Source: Bacillota bacterium
GTDB taxonomy: Bacteria; Bacillota_C; Negativicutes; JAEYSJ01
Direction: 5' to 3'
Length of the DNA stretch: 11,709 nt
NCBI GenBank assembly: GCA_023434855.1
Contig: JAEYSJ010000160.1
Location: 1-11,709 of the forward strand
Shown: in pieces, positions 6,481 through 11,709 of the stretch
How positions within the stretch are numbered: position 1 is the stretch's first letter
How the letters are laid out: each line of letters opens with the position of its first letter
Made by a program: the position numbers and the translations under genes
Notes under the pieces: generated by a model
What the model saw: only the letters and a program-made list of their open reading frames with translations
Told to the model about the DNA's origin: nothing
The model's database searches: none

Positions 6481-6960
6481 ATGAAAATTACCATCTTAGC
6501 CGTCGGCAAAATTAAAGAGAAATACCTCACCGCCGGCATCGCCGAATTCACCAAACGCCTCGGTCCATACTGCAAACTAAACATCATCGAACTCGCCGAG
6601 GAGCGCATGCCTGACAACCCCTCCGACGCGGAAAAAGCCAGAACCCTGGCCCGCGAAGGGGAACGAATTATAAAGCAAATCAAGGACGATAGTTATACTA
6701 TCGTCCTTGATGTTGCCGGAAAGCTGTGTTCATCGGAAGAACTGGCGGAGAAGATCAGCGCATTGGGAGTGAAGGGGCAGAGTGATATCACCTTCGTTAT
6801 CGGTGGGGCATTTGGGCTGTCACCGGAAGTGGTTAGTGCGGGACAGGAAAGGTTGTCGTTTTCCAGGATGACTTTTACGCATCAGATGATCAGGTTGCTG
6901 CTGGTGGAGCAGGTGTATCGGGCGTTTCGGATTGGGCGGGGGGAACCGTATCATTGGTGA
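6481..6960 (+). CDS. rlmH: 23S rRNA (pseudouridine-1915-N3) methyltransferase
   Basis: RlmH is a small SPOUT-class dimer that methylates pseudouridine 1915 in helix 69 of 23S rRNA on the assembled 70S ribosome, using S-adenosylmethionine. The 159 residues match the family length. The trefoil-knot cofactor loop VIGGAFGLS and the C-terminal YRAFRIGRGEPYHW are diagnostic; the last residue is usually K and here is W. The ATG is one base after the htrA stop with no clear ribosome binding site of its own, which suggests translational coupling. Codon use changes sharply around codon 68: Arg codons are mostly CGC before and only AGG or CGG after, and Val shifts from GTC to GTG/GTT. A perfect 13-base inverted repeat sits at the switch. 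The protein itself looks complete and functional. Confidence 0.96.
   Translation: MKITILAVGKIKEKYLTAGIAEFTKRLGPYCKLNIIELAEERMPDNPSDAEKARTLAREGERIIKQIKDDSYTIVLDVAGKLCSSEELAEKISALGVKGQSDITFVIGGAFGLSPEVVSAGQERLSFSRMTFTHQMIRLLLVEQVYRAFRIGRGEPYHW
6681..6709. repeat. Perfect hairpin inside the rlmH coding sequence
   Basis: CAAGGACGATAGT (6681-6693) is exactly complementary to 6697-6709 around a 3-base loop TAT. It encodes the KDDSYTIVLD region of RlmH. No U-tract follows, so it is not a normal terminator. It coincides with a change from C-rich to G-rich coding sequence. Confidence 0.85.
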
Positions 6961-6974
6961 GGGCGAATTTTATA

Positions 6975-7022
6975 GGGCATAAGAGTCGAGGTTTATCGAC
7001 ACTTGTGCCCTGATTTTGTTTT
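6975..7022 (+). terminator. Intrinsic terminator after rlmH
   Basis: Arms of 15 bases, GGGCATAAGAGTCGA (6975-6989) and 6996-7010, pair with two mismatches around a 6-base loop. They are followed by TGATTTTGTTTT (7011-7022). The terminator begins 15 bases after the rlmH stop and closes the walJ-htrA-rlmH unit. Confidence 0.85.
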
Positions 7023-7234
7023 CCCATCTTTTAAGACTGCTGCTCAAGCTTTGATACGGATGGTCCATAGGGTTCGGAGTCTGTAATTGCGAGCGCCGAC
7101 ACTAAACTGTCAGTAGGATCAGATTTATCGAGCGAGCAAATAGCAAAGAGTATAAGAGACGACTAGGCTGGTAAGGGAAAAAGAATAAAGGTATTTTTAT
7201 AAGACTGTAGAAGTAATTCTTGACAAATGTAAAT
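7023..7234. other. Spacer before the defence-type region, no gene recognised
   Basis: About 210 bases with no supported gene. The minus strand has a stop-free stretch of about 38 codons near 7055-7170, ending LAITDSEPYGPSVSKLEQQS then TAA, with no start codon or ribosome binding site; it could be a remnant of a coding sequence. I find no good promoter for the DUF262 gene here. Confidence 0.4.
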
Positions 7235-7247
7235 AGGAGGAAAGCAT

Positions 7248-8354
7248 GTGGCGGAATCCTTTAAAGATAAACTAGATACATTACAGAGAATCGCGAAAGA
7301 ACGAACCGTTAAGACTCAGAATATTGAGTATGACTTAGAAACACTAGTTAAAAAGGTAAAAAGAAACACTATTAAACTGGACCCGGAATATCAAAGAAAG
7401 TATCGGTGGAGCGAAGAAACTTCCTCAAGGTTAATAGAAAGTTTAATATTAAATATTCCTGTTCCATTAATTTACTTATCACAAGATATAGACGTGGATG
7501 AAGAAGCCGAGGAGGATGTTGCTAGGTATTCAGTAATTGATGGACAACAGAGATTAACCGCGATAGTAAATTTTATGGAAAACAGATATTCATTAAGCGG
7601 AATGGATGTATTGGAAGACTTAAACGGTTCCTTCTATAAAGATTTACCTCCGTTTTTAATACGCCGCTTAGAAGAAAGAACAATAAAATGCTTAAGGATA
7701 GATTCTACAGTAGATTCTCAGGTCAAGTACGATATATTTGAGAGGCTTAATTCTGGCGCTGTTCAATTAGAATCGCAAGAATTAAGGAATGCAGTCTATC
7801 GTGGACCGTTCAATGATATGATTAAAAAATTGGCCAAAAATAAGGATTTTATGATAATGGTAGGAATTGATATCGACAACCCCGAAGTGAATACTAAAGT
7901 AAAAAAAATGGAGGACGTTGAACTTGTACTGAGATTTTTTGCTTTGATTGACAACAATTATTTGAATTTACGCAAAGGATTTAAGCAATTTCTGTCTTCA
8001 GAAATGGAGAAAATGAATAAATTCGATTTGCCAAAGTTAGCTGCGATGGAAGCAAAATTCATGAAAACAATGTCTGCGATACGGACGGGTTTTGGTGACT
8101 TGGCTTTTGCAAAATATAAAGATGAAGTCGGCGAATATAGGAAGATGTCAAATTTTAATGCGGCTGTTTACGATGCTCTTTCTGTTGCTGTTGAGGCATG
8201 CGCACATAACTATGTAATAGACTCACAAGCAGTTTTGGCCTATAAGAAGCTTTTTTCTGACAAAGATTTTTTTGATGCGATTTCCGGCAGTGTTAATGAT
8301 AGAGAAAAGGTAATTACCAGGATTGAAAAGGTTCAAGGGTTGTTTAAATCATGA
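7248..8354 (+). CDS. DUF262 domain protein (GmrS/SspE-N-like), without an HNH domain
   Basis: A 368-residue protein with the DUF262 signature: LDPEYQRKYRWSEE at 44-57, VPLIYL at 72-77, the hallmark VIDGQQRLTAI at 96-106 (DGQQRLT at 98-104), and FERLNSG...LESQELRNA at 164-182. DUF262 is a ParB-like fold used in modification-dependent defence proteins such as GmrSD and SspE, where it binds or hydrolyses nucleotide and senses modified DNA. In those proteins a DUF1524 HNH nuclease follows; here the C-terminal half (about 225-368) is helical and shows no HNH motif. The start is GTG at 7248 behind AGGAGG (7235-7240); the ATG at 7246 is out of frame. Its stop overlaps the next start (ATGA), so the two proteins are co-translated and probably act together. 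The gene is AT-richer than the upstream genes. Confidence 0.85.
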   Translation: MAESFKDKLDTLQRIAKERTVKTQNIEYDLETLVKKVKRNTIKLDPEYQRKYRWSEETSSRLIESLILNIPVPLIYLSQDIDVDEEAEEDVARYSVIDGQQRLTAIVNFMENRYSLSGMDVLEDLNGSFYKDLPPFLIRRLEERTIKCLRIDSTVDSQVKYDIFERLNSGAVQLESQELRNAVYRGPFNDMIKKLAKNKDFMIMVGIDIDNPEVNTKVKKMEDVELVLRFFALIDNNYLNLRKGFKQFLSSEMEKMNKFDLPKLAAMEAKFMKTMSAIRTGFGDLAFAKYKDEVGEYRKMSNFNAAVYDALSVAVEACAHNYVIDSQAVLAYKKLFSDKDFFDAISGSVNDREKVITRIEKVQGLFKS

Positions 8355-9127
8355 CTACCTTTGCTTACGATCTAACCTGTGGTCTAAATGAAAGATGGGC
8401 TGAGGTTGAACTATTGATTGTTAAGGCACAAGAGCAAGAATCCAGCAATAATGACTTCTATAATGTTTTATGTAGGACTACGGTTATCTTAATAGTGGCG
8501 CATTTTGAAGGGTTTGTTAAAGACGTCGCAAAAGCAATACTGGACGACATTAATAAGTTTTCATGCTTTAAAGATACTCCTCATCCTATTAAAACTACAT
8601 TTTGCAATTTGTTTATTGACATTGACCAATCTGGAGACTATAGGAAAGTAAACAAGCTTATCCAGACATTTGATGGATTGGATACTAAGTTTGAACTGGA
8701 TCCTTTTTTATTTGAAAACAATAAAAACCCATCGCCTACAATTATTCATAAAATAAGTAAGAGATTTGGTATCAACGACTTTTTTGGATTATTAGATAGC
8801 TCATCAATAGGTGACGTTTTCAAAAATGGGAAGAAGGAGAATCGGGATTTGTTGAACGCTTTAAAATTACACGTCGAAGATGGAGTGAAAGAATATCCTT
8901 ACCATCTCGATCCTTCATTCTTTGATATCACTACTGTTTCAAAGAAAGAGAAAGAATCTATGTGGAAGACGTTCCTTGACCAACTTTTAAAAATTAGACA
9001 TTCAATCGCCCACGGTACAGATTTTTCAAACGCGTTATCCGTAACAGAACTTAATGATTATAAGCAGAAGATACAAATATTACAGTATGTCTTTGCTTTA
9101 GTTATGTTTCATAATAGCAATACATAA
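8351..9127 (+). CDS. HEPN-type predicted ribonuclease (MAE_28990/MAE_18760-like)
   Basis: A 258-residue protein overlapping the DUF262 gene by 4 bases. It has the two helical blocks of large HEPN proteins: RTTVILIVAHFEGFVKDVAK at about 42-61, and a C-terminal helix with KIRHSIAHG, where R216 and H221 form the Rx4H catalytic motif of HEPN endoribonucleases. The middle (about 70-200) is variable and AT-rich in codon choice. HEPN proteins are metal-independent RNases and are common toxins or abortive-infection effectors. The inference is that this protein is the effector and the DUF262 partner the sensor or regulator. No separate ribosome binding site is needed given the overlap. The subfamily name comes from motif recall and was not searched. 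Confidence 0.72.
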   Translation: MTTFAYDLTCGLNERWAEVELLIVKAQEQESSNNDFYNVLCRTTVILIVAHFEGFVKDVAKAILDDINKFSCFKDTPHPIKTTFCNLFIDIDQSGDYRKVNKLIQTFDGLDTKFELDPFLFENNKNPSPTIIHKISKRFGINDFFGLLDSSSIGDVFKNGKKENRDLLNALKLHVEDGVKEYPYHLDPSFFDITTVSKKEKESMWKTFLDQLLKIRHSIAHGTDFSNALSVTELNDYKQKIQILQYVFALVMFHNSNT

Positions 9128-9215
9128 CTTGTTTTTCTCGCTGTTTTGACACGATGCTGAGAAGGGTATTACCCCTTATATGAGCCTAACGGCGAACTCA
9201 ATACAATATGTAAAC

Positions 9216-9453
9216 GGGGACACTTGGGAACGTCAGGCTGTGCGAAAACTCCTGAATTTCTTAACAAACCGAAGAAGTTGGGAGTAAGCATCAAGTTTTT
9301 CACTTTTTAATATATAAAGTTAAAAATGATGACTGTTTTTACTCTAAAGTGGGGGAATAAAATTGGGAAAGTTACTTTTCGCACAGCCTGACGTTCCTTT
9401 CTTGTCGTTTCAGTGCTGTAATTGATGATAAAAAAGGACGTTCCCTAATGTCC
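9216..9453. repeat. REP-like inverted-repeat element between the two defence-type modules
   Basis: Bases 9227-9248 and 9376-9397 are perfect 22-base reverse complements separated by 127 bases. Outside them, GGACACTTGGGAACGTC (9218-9234) has an imperfect reverse complement at 9436-9452 (14-15 of 17). The interior holds no ORF and is AT-rich. The GGGGAC...CGTTCC core resembles the palindromic intergenic repeats that RAYT-type tyrosine transposases mobilise. The rest of 9128-9586 (9128-9215 and 9454-9570) contains no gene I can support; a ribosome binding site GGGAGGG precedes the ATPase gene. Confidence 0.75.
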
Positions 9454-9586
9454 ATAATGTAGAAAAAAGAAATGGTTTTATTGAATTCATGAATGAGCCT
9501 GAGATGTGTCTGAATTAAGCGAAGAGAGCTGCTAAAGGTGCAGATATTTGAAATTGGATATGATATAGAGTGAGGGAGGGTCGAAG

Positions 9587-10837
9587 ATGGCGATAATACA
9601 AGGATTCAGAGTCAAAAATTTTAGAACACTAAAAGAAATTACCATTGGGAAACTATGGAATATGCAGAATGTTGAACCCTTGACCCCTTTAACTGCTGTT
9701 ATTGGGAAAAATGGAGTAGGTAAAAGTACGATTTTTGATGCATTTGGCTTTTTGGCCGATTGTCTTAAAAATGGTGTAGAAGAGGCTTGTGACTTAAGAG
9801 GGCGTGGTGGATTTGAAAAAATCCGATCCCAAGGGCAAAATGGTCCAATTGAGTTTGAGGTGTATTACAAAGAAGATAGAAATGATCGTCCATTTACTTA
9901 TGAATTATCTATTGAATTGGACAAGTCTAGTCGTCCTTATGTTCAGCGAGAGCGGCTACGACAAAGAAGAAAAGGTCAGAGCCGTGGTTGGCCGTTTTCA
10001 TTTTTAATATTAAATGATGGAAAAGGATTTGTCTGGAAAGGTGAGGCAATAGGAGTCCAAGAGGAAAATGTAAACTTGGAAGAAGTGGAAGAATCGGCTG
10101 AAACTGAAGCAGTTGAACTTGAAGATAACCGAAAACTTGGTATTGCGACGCTTGGCTCTCTAAAACAACATCCAAGAATTTCCGCATTTAGAAGGTTTAT
10201 CGAAGGATGGTATCTTAGCTATTTTACTCCTGATGCAGCAAGGAGTTTACCGTTGGCAGGGCCACAAAGGCATCTTAATGTTCACGGTGACAATCTCGGA
10301 AATGTTGTACAGTATATGGAACGGGAACATAGAGAGCGTTTCAAAAGGATTCTTGAGGGTATTTCGAAGAAAATCCCCGGTATTGACAGAATTGACACGG
10401 ATAAAACACCTGATGGAAGGCTTCTTTTGCGGTTTAATGATAAGGGGTTTCAAGATCCTTTCTATGCTCAGCAAATGTCCGACGGAACACTTAAAATTTT
10501 TGCTTATTTACTGCTGTTGGAAGATCCAAGTCCGCCGCCATTTATTTGTATTGAAGAGCCGGAAAATGGACTCTATCATAAACTACTTGAAACATTGGCA
10601 GCAGAATTTCGTGAGCATGCTACGGGCAGGAAAGGCGGGTCTCAGATTTTTGTAACTACACATCAACCCTATTTTGTAGATGCGCTTGATCCGGAGGAAG
10701 TATGGGTTTTGGAAAAAGGAGAAAATGGATTTTCGGCTATCCGACGTGCGAGTGAAGTTCCTGTTGTAAAGAATATGGTGGAGGAAGGTGTTCCTCTCGG
10801 TGGATTGTGGTATAGTGATTACCTGGACGTGAGGTGA
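9587..10837 (+). CDS. AAA/ABC-type ATPase of defence pairs (AAA_15/AAA_21, OLD/PARIS/AbiL-like)
   Basis: A 416-residue RecF/SMC-like ATPase. The start FRVKNFRTLKEI leads to Walker A GKNGVGKST (40-48). An ABC-like signature QMSDGTLK lies at 296-303, Walker B with catalytic acid in FICIEEPENGLY (319-330; E323, E324), and the switch histidine in VTTHQP (H359). Such ATPases dimerise head to tail and work with a nuclease subunit; in OLD proteins the TOPRIM nuclease is fused, whereas here a separate TOPRIM-like gene follows 4 bases later. An acidic insert (about 158-181, more than ten Glu) lies in the lid region and is probably flexible. The start ATG follows GGGAGGG at 9573-9579. Phage-defence function is inferred from architecture and context, not shown. 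Confidence 0.85.
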   Translation: MAIIQGFRVKNFRTLKEITIGKLWNMQNVEPLTPLTAVIGKNGVGKSTIFDAFGFLADCLKNGVEEACDLRGRGGFEKIRSQGQNGPIEFEVYYKEDRNDRPFTYELSIELDKSSRPYVQRERLRQRRKGQSRGWPFSFLILNDGKGFVWKGEAIGVQEENVNLEEVEESAETEAVELEDNRKLGIATLGSLKQHPRISAFRRFIEGWYLSYFTPDAARSLPLAGPQRHLNVHGDNLGNVVQYMEREHRERFKRILEGISKKIPGIDRIDTDKTPDGRLLLRFNDKGFQDPFYAQQMSDGTLKIFAYLLLLEDPSPPPFICIEEPENGLYHKLLETLAAEFREHATGRKGGSQIFVTTHQPYFVDALDPEEVWVLEKGENGFSAIRRASEVPVVKNMVEEGVPLGGLWYSDYLDVR

Positions 10838-10841
10838 CTCG

Positions 10842-11507
10842 ATGCATTTCGAAATACTCGTGGAAGATCAATCCGGAAAAAAGGCACTTGATATTCTTGT
10901 GCCGCAAATTATCGGTGATGGCCATACTTTTAACGTTCATTCGTATAAAGGTATTGGACGTATTCCTAAAGATTTACATAATAGTTCAGAGCCGAACAAG
11001 CGTATTTTACTTGATCAGCTTCCTAGGCTTTTAAATGGTTACGGGCGAACTTTTGCCAACTATCCCGCGGAGTGTCCTGCGGTTGTCATCGTTGTATGCG
11101 ATCTAGATAATAAGTGCCTAAAAGCGTTTAGAACAGAGTTATTTGAAGTTCTTAATAATTGTTCCCCGCGACCAGAAACATGCTTTTGTATTGCTATAGA
11201 AGAAAGCGAAGCTTGGTTTTTGGGTGACATACCGGCAATTAGAATGGCATATCCTAACGCTAAAGAGGATATACTAAATGACTACAAAAATGACACTATT
11301 TGTGGCACATGGGAAAAGCTGGCTGACGCAGTGTATCCTGGTGGTGCTAGAAAGTTATTGGAACAGGGATGGCATGCAGTTGGTAAAGAGAAGTCGGAAT
11401 GGTCGCAAAAAATAGTACCGCACATGAATGTGGATAATAATCACTCGCCGAGTTTCCGTTATTTCTATACAAAAATTAGAAATTTGGTGGACATGTTTAC
11501 TCAGTAA
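10842..11507 (+). CDS. DUF4276 family, TOPRIM-like putative nuclease
   Basis: A 221-residue protein with the TOPRIM-type acidic layout: the N-terminal strand FEILVEDQSGKKALDIL with E8/D9, then VVIVVCDLDN with D87 and D89. The DUF4276 blocks follow: CIAIEESEAWFLGD (E120, W125, D129) and a C-terminal NHSPSFRYF. TOPRIM proteins cut or nick nucleic acid with Mg2+. Paired ATPase plus TOPRIM genes include PARIS (AriA/AriB) and Abi-type systems, in which the ATPase senses infection and releases the nuclease. It starts 4 bases after the ATPase stop with GAGGTGA (10831-10837) as ribosome binding site, so the two form one operon. The C-terminus is complete; I see no terminator immediately after it. Confidence 0.8.
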   Translation: MHFEILVEDQSGKKALDILVPQIIGDGHTFNVHSYKGIGRIPKDLHNSSEPNKRILLDQLPRLLNGYGRTFANYPAECPAVVIVVCDLDNKCLKAFRTELFEVLNNCSPRPETCFCIAIEESEAWFLGDIPAIRMAYPNAKEDILNDYKNDTICGTWEKLADAVYPGGARKLLEQGWHAVGKEKSEWSQKIVPHMNVDNNHSPSFRYFYTKIRNLVDMFTQ

Positions 11508-11538
11508 AGCACAAAGGGAATGCTTCGACATAACATTT

Positions 11539-11570
11539 GGACACTTGGGGACGTCAGGATGTGCGAAAAC
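11539..11570 (+). repeat. 32-bp direct repeat, second copy, bracketing the ATPase-TOPRIM module
   Basis: Identical to 9218-9249 at 30 of 32 positions and in the same orientation. It begins GGACACTTGGG and ends GATGTGCGAAAAC. Together the copies bracket the two-gene module, with about 2.3 kb between their starts. This copy lies 31 bases after the DUF4276 stop. Confidence 0.85.
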
Positions 11571-11671
11571 GCTCATGTTCCAGTCTAGGTTTAGTCCTAT
11601 ATAAAAGCAGGGGACCAAGGAAGGGACGTGGTTTTTTATACAAAGACCATCATGCTTTTGAAGACAGTTGG

Positions 11672-11709
11672 GGACGTTCCTGTGCGCCTCTTGGCGCACA
11701 GGAACGTCC
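11672..11709. repeat. Perfect 17-bp palindrome of the same REP-like family, cut by the window edge
   Basis: Arms 11672-11688 and 11693-11709 are perfectly complementary around the loop TCTT. The outer part GGACGTTCC is shared with the element at 9216-9453, while the inner part (TGTGCGCC) differs from TGTGCGAAAA. It may also end the upstream transcript, but no U-tract is visible because the window stops at the arm. Bases 11571-11671 contain no gene I can support. Confidence 0.85.

Noticed and set aside
5658..6683. 341-residue open frame on the minus strand across htrA and rlmH
   Set aside because: It is antisense to a protease with a complete catalytic triad and PDZ domain and to rlmH. It has no ribosome binding site or recognisable motif and arises from the C-rich codon bias of htrA.
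7220..7225. TTGACA as a -35 box for the DUF262 gene
   Set aside because: A matching -10 would fall on the start codon, downstream of the ribosome binding site.
9160..9180. Small hairpin AGGGTATTACCCCT after the HEPN gene as a terminator
   Set aside because: The stem is about five pairs and no U-tract follows.
9216..9453. CRISPR array
   Set aside because: The repeats are few, inverted rather than tandem, and not regularly spaced; no cas gene is present.
11355..11699. 114-residue minus-strand open frame at the right end
   Set aside because: It runs antisense into the DUF4276 gene and across the 32-bp repeat; no domain or ribosome binding site is visible.

Overview
The window looks like a chromosomal segment of an anaerobic, moderately GC-rich member of the Bacillota, most likely a Negativicutes/Sporomusaceae-type bacterium. 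The evidence is the walJ(yycJ)-htrA-rlmH gene order, which is the distal part of the WalRK neighbourhood in many Bacillota, together with strong AGGAGG ribosome binding sites and a selenocysteine-type peroxiredoxin of the kind known from anaerobic Bacillota. The genus assignment is inference; no rRNA or tRNA gene is present to fix it.

Layout. (1) 1-391: the start of a probable insertion-sequence transposase reading off the left edge, with a long hairpin over its ribosome binding site, then an AT-rich spacer holding an inverted pair of a short dispersed repeat. (2) 392-2080: deoC (deoxyribose-phosphate aldolase), then a hairpin leader and a membrane-anchored gluzincin-type metalloprotease. (3) 2189-2788, minus strand: a peroxiredoxin whose peroxidatic position is an in-frame TGA, read here as selenocysteine, with a SECIS-like hairpin just downstream. 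It converges on the protease gene across a bidirectional terminator. Simple ORF calling breaks this gene into fragments. (4) 2956-4299: a phosphomannomutase/phosphoglucomutase with its own promoter and terminator. (5) 4520-6960: walJ, htrA and rlmH (cell-wall/quality-control metallo-hydrolase, anchored serine protease, 23S rRNA methyltransferase), followed by a clear terminator. (6) 7248-11507: an AT-richer accessory segment with two compact two-gene modules of defence type. The first is a DUF262 protein overlapping a HEPN-type predicted RNase by 4 bp. The second is an AAA/ABC-type ATPase followed 4 bp later by a DUF4276, TOPRIM-like protein. (7) REP-like palindromic repeats lie between the two modules (9216-9453) and after the second (11539-11709). 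A 32-bp direct repeat (30/32 identical) brackets the ATPase/TOPRIM module.

How the parts work together. The first half is housekeeping and stress physiology: nucleoside catabolism, peroxide detoxification, sugar-phosphate interconversion, envelope proteolysis and ribosome modification. The second half starts immediately after rlmH, the gene whose 3' end is the integration site of SCC elements in staphylococci, and looks like a defence island built by insertion of small cassettes. The items most worth attention are the UGA-containing peroxiredoxin (which also lacks the usual C-terminal resolving cysteine), the DUF262-HEPN pair, and the repeat-bracketed ATPase-TOPRIM pair. All function statements rest on motif reading alone; no database search was possible.
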